Shown: positions 50,522 to 59,411, counted from the stretch's first letter. The stretch: 63,973 nucleotides of DNA from Paenarthrobacter sp. AR 02 (GCF_021538675.1 NZ_JAJUKH010000016.1:1-63973), one strand, 5' to 3'. Numbers and translations: made by a program. Notes: generated by a model from the sequence alone, not told the origin.

Positions 50522-51348
50522 CCATGCCCCAGTTGCCAGGTGCCGCCGTCGTCGATCCTTTCCAGCACGACGCGCTGGAGTGACGTTTCGCGGGGAAGCT
50601 TGTCCAGGTCCTGCAGGCCACGCTGGCGGAACGTAAAGTACACGGCGTCCGTGGGTGCATCCGTGCAGCGGTCCAGCGTGAAACGCCGTGCGAAGGAAGC
50701 TATGTTGCTGTCCGGAAGCCGTTCTACCAGGTAGGGATCAAGCATCCACGAGTCACATGTGGCAGTGTCGGCCGGTTTGTCCGGAAAATACCGGGGGAAA
50801 AAGCCCCGGGCCTCGGTGAAGCTGGCGTCAACCAGGGCGGGGGACAGGCCCCCGTCTTCAGGAATGTGAACGCCAAGCTCCCACCCGGAACTATTCTGTT
50901 GTCCTGCGACTTCGGAATTCCTGACCAAGTGGAATTGCAGACGTCCCAAGCGGAACAGGTTTCCGGCCATGTGGAGCGTCAGCCAACTCCAGGTATCCAG
51001 CCCAAAGCGGTTGTGAACCCGCCGGTTAATGCGCAGTTGCAGCCCTACATCGCCCAGAGATGCAGCCGACACCGCAGGACTGATCCCCAGACCCACATGG
51101 TAGCTGTGAACCGTCGGGGCGAAACGAAGCAAGGCCTCAATCCAGTCCGCCTCGCTACCGTCGTTTGCCTGGATGCTGTCCCGGGGAAAGGTTCCCAGAC
51201 GCTCCTGCAAGGAATTGATGGCCCGTAGGACGGCTGCGCTGGGTGGCGTCGCCAAAAGGGCGGCACATTCTGCGGCGTCGTCGCCGGAGATGTCCAGGAG
51301 CTCGAAGAGTTCTGCTGTGGAACTGGTGGACATGGATTCAGTGTCCAA
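50506..51348 (-). CDS. Acyltransferase domain-containing protein (DUF5596-like)
   Basis: 280 aa, soluble, no membrane segment. HMAGNLFRLGRLQFHLVR and WELGVHIPEDGGLSPALVDASF...FFPRYFP resemble actinobacterial proteins annotated as acyltransferases with a GNAT-like C-terminal fold. The substrate is unknown. The first codon (51348; MSTSS at 51333 is an alternative) overlaps the end of def, so the two are one transcription unit. Confidence 0.55.
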   Translation of the reverse strand: MDTESMSTSSTAELFELLDISGDDAAECAALLATPPSAAVLRAINSLQERLGTFPRDSIQANDGSEADWIEALLRFAPTVHSYHVGLGISPAVSAASLGDVGLQLRINRRVHNRFGLDTWSWLTLHMAGNLFRLGRLQFHLVRNSEVAGQQNSSGWELGVHIPEDGGLSPALVDASFTEARGFFPRYFPDKPADTATCDSWMLDPYLVERLPDSNIASFARRFTLDRCTDAPTDAVYFTFRQRGLQDLDKLPRETSLQRVVLERIDDGGTWQLGHGHLAL

Positions 51349-51910
51349 AGGGATCGGGGTCCACGCCGGGCATCCAGGTCAGGCCAGGTACACCCCAACC
51401 GTTTTTCTTGGCCTGCTTCATGGCCTTTTTGGCGTACCGGTCAATCAAGCGGTTCACGTACAGTTTTCCGTCGAGGTGGTCGAACTCGTGTTGCAGGATC
51501 CGGGCGAACCAGCCCGTAGCCTCGAAGTCCACCGGCTTGCCATCGCCGTCGAAGCCCTGGACGCGGGTCCATTCGGCTCGCTGCAAGGGGTAATACTCGC
51601 CCGGGAACGACAGGCAACCTTCGACATGTTCGTCGGGGTCCGGTGCCGCGCCGGAGACTTTGGAGAGCGTCAGTACCGGATTGACCACGACGCCCTGTTC
51701 GGGCACGTCGTCGTCATTGGCGTACTTGTAGACAAAGATGCGCTTGCCTACGCCGATCTGGGGCGCCGCCAGGCCGACTCCGTTTGCTGCGTCGTTCGTT
51801 TCGAACATGTCCGCTATCAATGCACGAAGTTCGTCGTCGAATACCTCGACTTCGCTTGCCCGGCGGTGCAGGACAGGTTCGCCCCAGATGGTGACTGGCA
51901 GGACGGTCAT
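51338..51910 (-). CDS. def: Peptide deformylase
   Basis: Removes the formyl group from nascent N-terminal Met. 190 aa. The three motifs are complete: GVGLAAPQIG, EGCLSFPG (Cys metal ligand) and QHEFDHLDG (His-Glu-x2-His). Actinobacterial deformylases have a basic C-terminal tail, here KKAMKQAKKNGWG. GAAGGAAG precedes ATG 51910. Its 3' end overlaps the following gene by 11 nt. Confidence 0.96.
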   Translation of the reverse strand: MTVLPVTIWGEPVLHRRASEVEVFDDELRALIADMFETNDAANGVGLAAPQIGVGKRIFVYKYANDDDVPEQGVVVNPVLTLSKVSGAAPDPDEHVEGCLSFPGEYYPLQRAEWTRVQGFDGDGKPVDFEATGWFARILQHEFDHLDGKLYVNRLIDRYAKKAMKQAKKNGWGVPGLTWMPGVDPDPFGH

Positions 51911-51969
51911 GTCAGATCTTCCTTCGTTGACGCTGTGATTCCGAGGCGGAGTCGGCCCTGGATCTGGTT

Positions 51970-52003
51970 AAAAACAAAAGCCGCACCGGATAACCGGTAC
52001 GGC
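51970..52003 (-). terminator. Intrinsic terminator of tRNA-His
   Basis: On the minus strand GCCGTACCGG-TTAT-CCGGTGCGGC (one mismatch) is followed by TTTTGTTTTTAA. It lies 33 nt after the tRNA-His 3' end, and its T-tract clearly assigns it to that gene. Confidence 0.88.
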
Positions 52004-52036
52004 CTTTGTGGAAACCGGCTCTTCAGCCAATCTCGG

Positions 52037-52113
52037 TGGGGTGAGCTACGGGGGTTGAACCCGCGACCTCCTGGACCACAACCAGGCGCTCTGCCAACTG
52101 AGCTAAGCCCACC
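52037..52113 (-). tRNA. tRNA-His (anticodon GTG)
   Basis: Minus strand, from G(-1) at 52113. The acceptor GTGGGCT pairs with AGCTCAC, the anticodon arm is CCTGG-TTGTGGT-CCAGG with GTG, the T-arm is CGGGTTCAACCCCCG, discriminator C pairs with G(-1) as needed for histidine identity, and CCA is encoded (52037-52039). Confidence 0.96.
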
Positions 52114-52244
52114 ATGTGCCTTTTTCGGCTAGTCCGTTTGACCGGCTTTCCTCGAAGGCAACGACAAATAGCTTACCTGCTGTTTTGGGGTGCAAAGTCC
52201 ACTTTTGCCGGTTTTGGCGAAAAAACCTCCAAAAATGTTGCAGA

Positions 52245-52880
52245 TCACACCGATTCGCTGGTTCCCAGTGTTTCGGCGGACGCCATCACATCCTTGGAAA
52301 TCCGCTGCGCGGTGGCAGTGTCCGGCCCGGGTGCGGCGACGAAAACGGCTTCGCGGTAGTAACGCAGTTCGTCGATGGAGTCCTTGATGTCACCCAAGGC
52401 GCGGTGGCCGCCGTGCTTTGCCGGCGACTGGAAGTACGCACGCGGGAACCATCGCCTGGAGAGTTCCTTGATGGTGCTGACATCAATCACCCGGTAGTGC
52501 AGGTGCTCCACGATGTTCGGCATGTCGCGGGCAAGGAACATCCGATCGGTTCCCACGGAGTTGCCACCCAGCGGCGCCTTCCTGGGATCCGGTACCCACT
52601 TCTCGATGTATTCCAGGACCTCAGCTTCGGCTTCTGCCATGGTCTTACCGTGGGGGAGCTCCTCCAGGAGCTTGGAGCGGGTGTGCATGTCCCGTACGAA
52701 GTCGTTCATTTGTTCGAGTGCGGCATCGTCGGGCTTGATAACGACGTCCACGCCGTCCCCCAGGATATTCAGCTCCGAATCGGTTACCAAGGCAGCAACC
52801 TCGATCAGGGCGTCGTTCTTCAGGTCCAAGCCGGTCATTTCGCAGTCGATCCAGACGATGCGTTCATTAGTAATAGGCAC
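52245..52880 (-). CDS. orn: Oligoribonuclease
   Basis: DEDDh 3'-5' exonuclease that degrades dinucleotides, the last step of RNA decay. 211 aa. Motifs: IDCEMTGLD (Asp-Glu), the Asp of GGNSVGTDRMF and HRALGDIKDS (His-Asp). GTG 52880 lies 6 nt after TAGGCT (52887-52892), giving a leaderless mRNA. It ends 131 bp upstream of tRNA-His in the same direction. Confidence 0.96.
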   Translation of the reverse strand: MPITNERIVWIDCEMTGLDLKNDALIEVAALVTDSELNILGDGVDVVIKPDDAALEQMNDFVRDMHTRSKLLEELPHGKTMAEAEAEVLEYIEKWVPDPRKAPLGGNSVGTDRMFLARDMPNIVEHLHYRVIDVSTIKELSRRWFPRAYFQSPAKHGGHRALGDIKDSIDELRYYREAVFVAAPGPDTATAQRISKDVMASAETLGTSESV

Positions 52881-53027
52881 GCGCCAAGCCTATCCCTCAG
52901 TCGCTTCCAAGTGCTCCGATGGTACGATTTTTGGGCGCGACAGTGTCGTTTCTTCCTGTCGTGGAATGCCCCCGATGACTCAGAATGTGACCCGAACACA
53001 GCGGGCGAACGATTGGACGACGACCAC

Positions 53028-54584
53028 ATGACGGTGCCCGTACCCGCCGCGCAACTGGCAGGGAAAGCAGACACGTCAAAAGCTGCTGTAGCCAGCGAAG
53101 TGGATAACGCCTGTTCGCCATTGATTGCCGGATTCATAGGTTCGATGTTCATGGTGTTCGGTTCCCTGGGGGTGGGTTGGCTTGCTCCGGCCTCCGAACT
53201 GAGGCGGCTACCACTCTTTATCTGGATGCGCACCGAAGGCGTGGGAGTTGCACTGTCCATCGTCCTGTTGGCCATCGGCGGAATGCTCTTGGTCCGCGCT
53301 TGGCTCCGTCTCGGGCAGCGAGTCAGGGTCTGGGGCATTGAGGCCCGGAAAGCTACGTTGCAGGCCGTGGTGGCGTGGGGGCTCCCCATGATGTTCACCG
53401 TTCCCCTCTTCAGCAGGGACGTTTATGCATATATAGGGCAAGGCCGGTTGATGGTTGAGGGCATCAACCCTTACGAAAACGGAATATCGGCCCTGCCCAA
53501 CTATTTCCAGCTGGGTGCGGACAAGCAGTGGACAGAGGCACCAGTGCCCTACGGCCAAGTGTTCCTATGGATCGAACAGTTTGTCGTGTGGGCCACCAAC
53601 GTCCAACCGGAAGCAAGCGTCATGCTCTTCCGCCTGGTCGCCGCGGTGGGGGTTGTCCTGTGCATTGTCTATGTCCCGAAGCTGGCGGAACTTCACGGCG
53701 TAAACCCGCATCGGGCACTCTGGCTGACGGCCGCCAACCCGCTCTTCCTGACCAACTTCATTGCCAGCGTCCACAATGACGCGCTGATGATCGGTCTTGC
53801 CCTCGCGGGCCTGTACTACTGCGCAACCCGCCGTGTCATCCTCGGCATTGTCTTGGTCACCCTCTCCATCTCCGTTAAGCCAATCACCGTGGTCTTCCTG
53901 CCCTTCATCGGGCTTCTGTGGGCCGGCAAGGGTGCTTCGTGGCCCCGCAGGTTCGTGTTCTGGTTCTTCACGGCCGCCCTGAGCCTGGGACTCCTCTACG
54001 CGCTGAGCCTGGTTAACGGGTACGGATTTGGTTGGATCAACGGTTTGTCAGCGCCTGGGAGCGTAGCGATCTGGTACGCGCCCGTGGGCCTGATCGGCTT
54101 GGCTGTCGGCTCGATCGCCAACGTTTTGGGGCTTGACGGCGCAGTGTTTGCCAAGGCGGTCTATGACGCAGGGAAAGTCCTCATGGTTGCCGCTGTCGCC
54201 TGGCTCATCTTCCGGGGCGACTACGACCGCATCATGCGGCGCCTCACGCTGGCGTTTGCCGCCATTGTGCTGCTGGCGCCGATGATTCAGTCCTGGTACG
54301 TCGTGTGGTTGATTCCGTTGTTTGCCGTGACGGGCATCCGCAACGATTGGCAGGTCAAAGCCCTGTACTTTGTGGTGTCGTTCTTCATGGTTTACGCCAT
54401 CTCGGACCAATTGGACGTGTTCCCCTACCTCCAAAGCGAAGACCTGGGCCTGGCCCTGCTGCTGGCCCGCATCGCCGCGGCCGTCATCGCAATCTTCTTT
54501 GCGATCTATCTGATTTTCATGGACCCCAAAACCAAGGGCCTGTTCCGCACCAAGGACCAGGCTTTCCTGCGTCCCATCATCTGA
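53028..54584 (+). CDS. Polyprenol-phosphomannose-dependent alpha-1,6-mannosyltransferase, MptB-like
   Basis: 518 aa integral membrane glycosyltransferase of the GT-C type with about 12-13 TM segments. The extracytoplasmic loop after TM3 has FSRDVYAYIGQGRLMVEGINPYENG with the acidic residues expected for GT-C catalysis, and YGQVFLWIEQ and ANPLFLTNFIASVHNDALMIGL follow. Such proteins build lipomannan-like glycolipids at the outer membrane face. ATG 53028 is the only good start (TTG 53013 possible); the long open frame upstream overlaps orn antisense. Confidence 0.82.
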   Translation: MTVPVPAAQLAGKADTSKAAVASEVDNACSPLIAGFIGSMFMVFGSLGVGWLAPASELRRLPLFIWMRTEGVGVALSIVLLAIGGMLLVRAWLRLGQRVRVWGIEARKATLQAVVAWGLPMMFTVPLFSRDVYAYIGQGRLMVEGINPYENGISALPNYFQLGADKQWTEAPVPYGQVFLWIEQFVVWATNVQPEASVMLFRLVAAVGVVLCIVYVPKLAELHGVNPHRALWLTAANPLFLTNFIASVHNDALMIGLALAGLYYCATRRVILGIVLVTLSISVKPITVVFLPFIGLLWAGKGASWPRRFVFWFFTAALSLGLLYALSLVNGYGFGWINGLSAPGSVAIWYAPVGLIGLAVGSIANVLGLDGAVFAKAVYDAGKVLMVAAVAWLIFRGDYDRIMRRLTLAFAAIVLLAPMIQSWYVVWLIPLFAVTGIRNDWQVKALYFVVSFFMVYAISDQLDVFPYLQSEDLGLALLLARIAAAVIAIFFAIYLIFMDPKTKGLFRTKDQAFLRPII

Positions 54585-54599
54585 AATCCGGTAACGAAA

Positions 54600-55286
54600 T
54601 CAAGGGGACGGCAGGAGACGTAGTGCCTCCCGGATGGACAGTGGGCTTAGGTCCGAGGCGTTGTCGGCGGTGAAGTTCCGCACCCATTCCGGATCTGTCT
54701 TACTGTACTCGCGCAGGGCCCATCCAATCGCTTTGCGGATGAAGAACTCCTTATCAGTCATATTGGCCCGGATAACAGCAGCCAGCAGGTCGGTCTCCGT
54801 CCCTTCCTTTGCAGCAAGCTGAGAGGTGATTGCGGTCCTTCTGATCCATGTGTCGTGATCCACGGCCCAGCGGAGCAGCAGCGGCTTCATGGTGCCCGGG
54901 TGGGCAATGAGGAGTGCGCAGATCCTGTGCGCCACCCCGTCCACCAAGTCCCACCACGCACCTGTACGGATAATTTCCTCGTAGACCGGCAACATGTCGA
55001 GGTCGGCCTTCGCCATCTTCAGGCCTGTCAGGTCAATCGCGGCATAGCGCTCCTCCCGCGCTTCCGCCTGACGCCACAGTTCGTACACGGCGGCCCGCAG
55101 TTCGTCCGGCGATGTTGGAGGGAACTCCCGCACAGCTGCTTTCACGATTTTGCGTACTTCGGGAACCCGCACACCCCAGGAAGGCATGTCGGACTTCATG
55201 TAGGCCTGTGCTCCCCGCGCCCTGTCGGGGTCCGCGGCGGAGCGAATGCTTGAACGGATCGACTGGACCAGGTCCCTGGTGGTCAT
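54600..55286 (-). CDS. DNA alkylation repair protein, AlkD-like
   Basis: 228 aa HEAT-repeat protein. WGVRVPEVRKIVKAA at the N-terminus and LVDGVAHRICALL, WIRRTAITSQLA and DKEFFIRKAIGWALREYSKTDPEWV match AlkD-type 3-methyladenine/7-methylguanine glycosylases, including the catalytic Trp/Asp region. The ATG overlaps the stop codon of the upstream GNAT remnant (ATGA). Confidence 0.9.
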   Translation of the reverse strand: MTTRDLVQSIRSSIRSAADPDRARGAQAYMKSDMPSWGVRVPEVRKIVKAAVREFPPTSPDELRAAVYELWRQAEAREERYAAIDLTGLKMAKADLDMLPVYEEIIRTGAWWDLVDGVAHRICALLIAHPGTMKPLLLRWAVDHDTWIRRTAITSQLAAKEGTETDLLAAVIRANMTDKEFFIRKAIGWALREYSKTDPEWVRNFTADNASDLSPLSIREALRLLPSP

Positions 55287-55615
55287 CGCCCAACCTCAGT
55301 ACCTGTCTTGGTCCCTGTGAGGCACCGCATGACAGCGCTTCCCGGTGAGGGCCTGGACACGATGCTGAACCCGGCTGCTCCAAAAAGTGAGATGCCATCA
55401 AACGCGAGCACGCCCGGCGCAGGACCCGCACTGAACGCAGTCTTCAGCTGTTTCTTGCGGTCCTCCGGTGTGGTGGTCTTCCAGTCCCTGCCGGAGAGGG
55501 AGAACCACCGGCACCAGCACCGGGAGGGTTCCCCCTTGGTTCCGAACAACTCCTCGACAGCTGCCCAGGAGGCGGGAGAGGTCACGACTCCCGGGGCTGC
55601 ATCGTGCTGTGGCAT
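55283..55615 (-). pseudogene. GNAT acetyltransferase remnant with internal deletion
   Basis: 110 aa, where relatives have ~190. The N-part ELFGTKGEPSRCWCRWF...GVLAFDG is that of the CWC-type GNAT proteins. It jumps directly to ISLFGAAGFSIVSRPSPGSAVM, which resembles the C-terminal strand of the same family (normally LYxGTLSLFxAAGF). The central acetyl-CoA-binding core seems to have been lost by an in-frame deletion between similar GATGGC-type bases. The frame stays open, and TATTCT lies 6 nt before ATG 55615, so it may still be expressed. The family layout is from memory. Confidence 0.6.
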
Positions 55616-55678
55616 GGACCCAGAATAGGCGCTACGTGCAGGGCTGGTCCCGCAGATACGCGAACACGTGCAGCAGAA

Positions 55679-56230
55679 TCACACTCCGGCGCCCGTCAGT
55701 TCACCGGTTTCAATGTTGACCAACATCGTGTCGTCATCGTCCGAGGCACCTACAGCGACTTCTTCTGTGTCGTCTACCGGGGGTACTTGGTCATGATCGG
55801 CATCCCAGTCGCTGTTTCGCTCCGGTATACCGGAGGCCTCAACGGACGGAGGAGTTTCGGCGGGGGCTGTGCTGCCGTTCATGCGGGTGAAGTTGGCGGA
55901 GCCCCACATGAGGTCGTGTCCGACTGACTCGGCGTCGATTTCGGCCACGTGGTAGACGCGACCTTCGTGTTCCCACTGCCGCAAACGCAGGCGTCCAACG
56001 ACGAGGACCCGTTGCCCCTTCTTGACGCTGCATCCCACATGTCCGGCAAGGTAGCGGAATGACTGAACCGTGTACCAGTTGGTGTTGCCGTCAACCCACG
56101 CGTTGGTGGCGCGATCGTAGCGGCGCTCCGTGGATCCCAAGCGGAATGAAGCGGTGGAAGTTCCCCGCGCTGTGGTGGAACTTTTGACTTCCGAGGCTAC
56201 GAAGCCGCGGACGGTGATGATGTCGTTCAT
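55679..56230 (-). CDS. ssb: Single-stranded DNA-binding protein (paralogue, SsbB-like)
   Basis: 183 aa. The OB fold spans residues 1-110 (TVRGFVASEV, ASFRLGSTERRYD, WYTVQSFRYLAGHV, RVLVVGRLRLRQW). The C-tail is acidic (DDTEEVAVGASDDDD) but ends ETGELTGAGV and lacks the DDDIPF tip that binds partner proteins. It is therefore probably the secondary SSB, used in transformation or sporadic repair, and fits with comM and dprA in this genome. GAAGGA precedes ATG 56230. Confidence 0.9.
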   Translation of the reverse strand: MNDIITVRGFVASEVKSSTTARGTSTASFRLGSTERRYDRATNAWVDGNTNWYTVQSFRYLAGHVGCSVKKGQRVLVVGRLRLRQWEHEGRVYHVAEIDAESVGHDLMWGSANFTRMNGSTAPAETPPSVEASGIPERNSDWDADHDQVPPVDDTEEVAVGASDDDDTMLVNIETGELTGAGV

Positions 56231-56448
56231 GGGTGGTCCTTCTCGATGTAGGGAAGTGCCTGTCCGGCTCTTTCAGCCTTGTCCACGGCGGAGTGTACGA
56301 GTAGGGCGCATCGAAGCTATGTGCATAACTTGGTGCTGCAAGGCCTGTGGAGGGAAGGAGTGCAGCACGGGGTTGTCGGGTTGCCAGCCGAACGCACTGT
56401 AAACTCTTTGTGGCGCCAGCGGCCTATGCCGTTTCACGTGCCATGTGC

Positions 56449-56521
56449 GCCCCAGTAGCTCAGGGGATAGAGCAGCGGCCTTCTAATCCGCCGGTCGGGG
56501 GTTCGATTCCCTCCTGGGGCA
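56449..56521 (+). tRNA. tRNA-Arg (anticodon TCT)
   Basis: 73 nt. The acceptor GCCCCAG (56449-56455) pairs with CTGGGGC (56514-56520), the D-arm is GCTCAGGGGATAGAGC, and the anticodon loop CTTCTAA gives TCT (reads AGA/AGG). The anticodon stem GCGGC/TCCGC has a C-T mismatch at its loop end (31-39). CCA is not encoded (ACAAA follows). Confidence 0.93.
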
Positions 56522-56527
56522 CAAACG

Positions 56528-56560
56528 GCATCCCCCTTGGACGTGATTCCAGGGGGATGC
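56528..56560. terminator. Hairpin between tRNA-Arg and the SRPBCC gene
   Basis: GCATCCCCCT (56528-56537) pairs with AGGGGGATGC (56551-56560), 10 bp. It lies between convergent genes without a T-tract, so it is a weak bidirectional terminator. Confidence 0.55.
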
Positions 56561-56571
56561 CCGCTTAACCC

Positions 56572-57003
56572 CTAGGACTCCAGGAATTCCTTGAGATTCC
56601 GAAGCACCACTTGCCAGGTCTCCGTTGATTGGGTCGTTTCCTGGTCAGACGAATTGTTGCCTTGCCTGATGGTTACGCGGGTCCCATCGGCTTCCTCGGC
56701 AAGGCTGTATTCCACGGTGTGATAATTCTCTGCGGTGTCAGGCAGCCCCGAGGCCGGACTGTAATGGGTGGTCTTCAGCAGTGCCGGAGGTTCGAATGCG
56801 AGGATCGTTCCCTTGTCCTCATAGGACTTGCCGTTGTATTCGCCGGAGTAGGTAATCGGATCGCCGACGCGCCACGTGGTCTCGACGTTCGTACCGAGGA
56901 AATACTGCTTGATGAGCGCAGGATCGGTGAGGGCTTCCCACACCTTCTGGCGGTTCGCCGGGATGCTGGCAGTCGCCACAGCATCCGGGGATTGTCCGGT
57001 CAT
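56572..57003 (-). CDS. SRPBCC (AHSA1-like) domain protein
   Basis: 143 aa. A single START/Bet v1-like domain: ATASIPANRQKVWEALTDPALIKQYFLG, then GTILAFEPPALLKTTHYSP and VEYSLAEEADGTRVTIRQGN. It binds a hydrophobic ligand or acts as a co-chaperone; the role is unknown. GAGATGAGG precedes ATG 57003; the frame to 57036 would include that site. Confidence 0.87.
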   Translation of the reverse strand: MTGQSPDAVATASIPANRQKVWEALTDPALIKQYFLGTNVETTWRVGDPITYSGEYNGKSYEDKGTILAFEPPALLKTTHYSPASGLPDTAENYHTVEYSLAEEADGTRVTIRQGNNSSDQETTQSTETWQVVLRNLKEFLES

Positions 57004-57095
57004 GGTTGATTCCTCATCTCCGTTGCCACGAGTCAATGCTCCTTGTTGGACAAGCTACGCCCGTCCGATCCCGCTGTGAATGGCACAATGGCTAC

Positions 57096-57575
57096 GTGAT
57101 CAGCAGTCGAACAGCATCGGAGCACGGCAGGCCAGCCGAGGGAGTCCGGGTGACAGCATTGTCAGTGCTCGTCGCGACGGCCCTGGCGCTGACCGCGTGC
57201 AGCGGACCCGTCATGTCCGCCAACAGTCCTTCCAGCACCGCGCCCTCCGAGGGATCCGTAGCGACAGCCAACGTGGATCCCGCGGTGGAAGACACCAGGC
57301 TCGCGGTGGAGGGCACCTTGAAGAAGCTGGTCACTGCCAACGCCAAGCCGGACAGGGAAGCCGTAAGGGCGGCGCTGGTTTCCGCGGGCATTCCCACGGC
57401 GAACGTGGAAGTATCTGTCAGCCGCACGCCCACCGGCTTGGATGTCGACGCCATGGAGGCGGCCGCCCTGACCGGGGAAAACTGTGTCATGGGCCAGATC
57501 CGCGATGGGGGAGTGGTGGTCACGGTGCTACCCGTCCTTGCCACAGGAAAGTGCTTCGTGGGGGACACCCGGTAG
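57096..57575 (+). CDS. Putative lipoprotein (DUF6993-like)
   Basis: 159 aa. The N-terminal signal RVTALSVLVATALALTAC ends in lipobox L-T-A-C (Cys about residue 35), then a Ser/Thr-rich linker and a small alpha/beta domain with two Cys (ENCVMG, GKCFVG) that may form a disulfide outside the cell. It fits small actinobacterial lipoproteins of unknown function. GTG 57096 lies 6 nt after CACAAT (57084-57089), a leaderless start. The signal is preceded by ~16 polar residues, so a later start (VTALSV, 57150) is possible. Confidence 0.7.
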   Translation: MISSRTASEHGRPAEGVRVTALSVLVATALALTACSGPVMSANSPSSTAPSEGSVATANVDPAVEDTRLAVEGTLKKLVTANAKPDREAVRAALVSAGIPTANVEVSVSRTPTGLDVDAMEAAALTGENCVMGQIRDGGVVVTVLPVLATGKCFVGDTR

Positions 57576-57630
57576 CTGCACGGGGCACCCGAATGTGAGT
57601 TATGTACGCCGAGCCACTAGATTTAAGGGT

Positions 57631-59313
57631 ATGGCGGAATTCATTTACACGATGACCAAGGCTCGCAAGGCCGTTGGCGACAAACTTATTCTGGACGATG
57701 TCAGCATGTCGTTCTACCCCGGCGCGAAGATCGGCGTCGTGGGCCCGAACGGTGCTGGTAAGTCCACCATCCTCAAGATCATGGCTGGACTGGACACGCC
57801 CTCGAACGGCGAAGCCCGCCTGAGCCCCGGCTACACCGTGGGAATCCTCCTGCAGGAACCGCCGCTGAACGAGGAAAAGACCGTCCTGGGCAACGTCCAG
57901 GAAGGCGTTGGCGAAATCTACGCCAAGATCCAGCGGTTCAATGAAATTTCCGAAGAGATGGCAAACCCGGACGCGGATTACGACACCCTCCTGGATGAGA
58001 TGGGCAAGCTCCAGGAAGCCATCGATGCTGCCGACGCCTGGGACATCGACTCCCAGCTCGAGCAGGCCATGGACGCACTGCGTTGCCCGCCGGCAGATGC
58101 CGATGTAACTGTCCTCTCCGGTGGTGAGCGCCGCCGCGTAGCGCTCTGCAAGCTCCTCCTGCAGAAGCCGGACCTCCTGCTCCTTGATGAGCCCACCAAC
58201 CACTTGGACGCCGAGAGTGTGTTGTGGCTTGAACAGCACCTGTCCCAGTACCCCGGTGCCGTGCTGGCCGTCACCCACGACCGCTACTTCCTTGACCACG
58301 TCGCTGAGTGGATCGCCGAGGTTGACCGCGGTCACCTGTACCCCTACGAAGGCAACTACTCCACGTACCTGGAGAAGAAGAAAGCCCGTCTGGAGGTCCA
58401 GGGCAAGAAGGACGCCAAGCTCTCCAAGCGCCTGAGCGAGGAACTTGAGTGGGTCCGGTCCAACGCCAAGGGCCGTCAGACCAAGTCGAAGGCCCGTCTG
58501 GCCCGCTATGAGGAAATGGCTGCCGAGGCGGAGCGCACCCGCAAGCTGGACTTCGAAGAAATTCAGATCCCGCCGGGACCCCGCCTTGGTTCTTTGGTGA
58601 TTGAAGCCAATAAGCTGAAGAAGGGCTTCGATGACCGCGTCCTGATCGAGGACCTCTCCTTCTCGTTGCCCCGCAACGGCATCGTCGGTGTGATCGGACC
58701 CAACGGTGTTGGTAAGTCCACGCTGTTCAAGACGATTGTGGGCATGGAGCCGCTGGACGACGGCGATCTGAAGATCGGCGAGTCCGTGAAGATCTCCTAC
58801 GTGGACCAGTCCCGTGGTGGCATCGACCCCAACAAGACCCTGTGGGAGGTCGTGTCGGAAGGCAACGACTTCATCCAGGTCGGCCAGGTCGAAATGCCCT
58901 CGCGTGCCTATGTTTCTGCCTTTGGATTCAAGGGTCCGGATCAGCAAAAGAAGGCCGGTGTTCTTTCCGGTGGTGAGCGCAACCGACTCAACCTGGCGCT
59001 GACGCTCAAGCAGGGCGGCAACCTGCTGCTCCTCGATGAGCCTACCAACGACCTCGACGTCGAAACGTTGAGCAGCCTCGAAAACGCGCTCCTCGAGTTC
59101 CCGGGCTGCGCCGTGGTGGTCTCGCACGATCGCTGGTTCCTGGACCGGGTGGCAACGCACATCCTGGCCTACGAAGGCGATGACGAGAACCCCTCGAAGT
59201 GGTACTGGTTCGAAGGCAACTTCGACGCCTACGAGGAAAACAAGGTGGAGCGCCTGGGCCCGGATGCGGCTAAGCCGCACCGCGTAACCCACCGCCGCCT
59301 GACGCGCGACTAG
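57631..59313 (+). CDS. ettA: Energy-dependent translational throttle protein EttA (ABC-F)
   Basis: 560 aa, two ABC domains, no membrane part. Walker A GPNGAGKST and GPNGVGKST; signatures LSGGERRR and LSGGERNR; Walker B LLLDEPTNHLD and LLLDEPTNDLD. The arm insertion (VGEIYAKIQRFNEISEEM...) in domain 1 and the linker marks EttA, which binds the ribosomal E site and gates elongation by ATP/ADP ratio. ATG 57631 is 7 nt after TAGATT (57618-57623). The 3' end merges into a 17-bp tandem repeat. Confidence 0.96.
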   Translation: MAEFIYTMTKARKAVGDKLILDDVSMSFYPGAKIGVVGPNGAGKSTILKIMAGLDTPSNGEARLSPGYTVGILLQEPPLNEEKTVLGNVQEGVGEIYAKIQRFNEISEEMANPDADYDTLLDEMGKLQEAIDAADAWDIDSQLEQAMDALRCPPADADVTVLSGGERRRVALCKLLLQKPDLLLLDEPTNHLDAESVLWLEQHLSQYPGAVLAVTHDRYFLDHVAEWIAEVDRGHLYPYEGNYSTYLEKKKARLEVQGKKDAKLSKRLSEELEWVRSNAKGRQTKSKARLARYEEMAAEAERTRKLDFEEIQIPPGPRLGSLVIEANKLKKGFDDRVLIEDLSFSLPRNGIVGVIGPNGVGKSTLFKTIVGMEPLDDGDLKIGESVKISYVDQSRGGIDPNKTLWEVVSEGNDFIQVGQVEMPSRAYVSAFGFKGPDQQKKAGVLSGGERNRLNLALTLKQGGNLLLLDEPTNDLDVETLSSLENALLEFPGCAVVVSHDRWFLDRVATHILAYEGDDENPSKWYWFEGNFDAYEENKVERLGPDAAKPHRVTHRRLTRD

Positions 59314-59361
59314 AGCTGACGCACGACTAGAGCTCACACGCGACTAAAACTGAAACACGAA
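59299..59361. repeat. 17-bp tandem repeat over the ettA stop codon
   Basis: Units at 59299-59315 (CTGACGCGCGACTAGAG), 59316-59332 (one change) and 59333-59349 (more diverged), plus a partial unit to 59361. The first unit contains the last ettA codons and TAG; each repeat brings another in-phase-lost CTAG stop. It looks like slippage duplication of the gene end. Confidence 0.8.
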
Positions 59362-59391
59362 GAGGCCGGTCCCCAAGGGGGCCGGCCTCTT
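59360..59391. terminator. Bidirectional terminator between ettA and tesB
   Basis: A 15-bp stem (59360-59374 with 59377-59391, one G-T pair), tight loop, between convergent genes. A CGGCTT tract follows on the plus strand. Confidence 0.75.
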
Positions 59392-59411
59392 CGGCTTAAG
59401 GCAACGGTGGT

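Noticed and set aside
52116..53027. Long N-terminal extension of the mannosyltransferase frame
   Set aside because: The stretch is antisense to orn, has no membrane or family motif, and ATG 53028 gives a normal MptB length.
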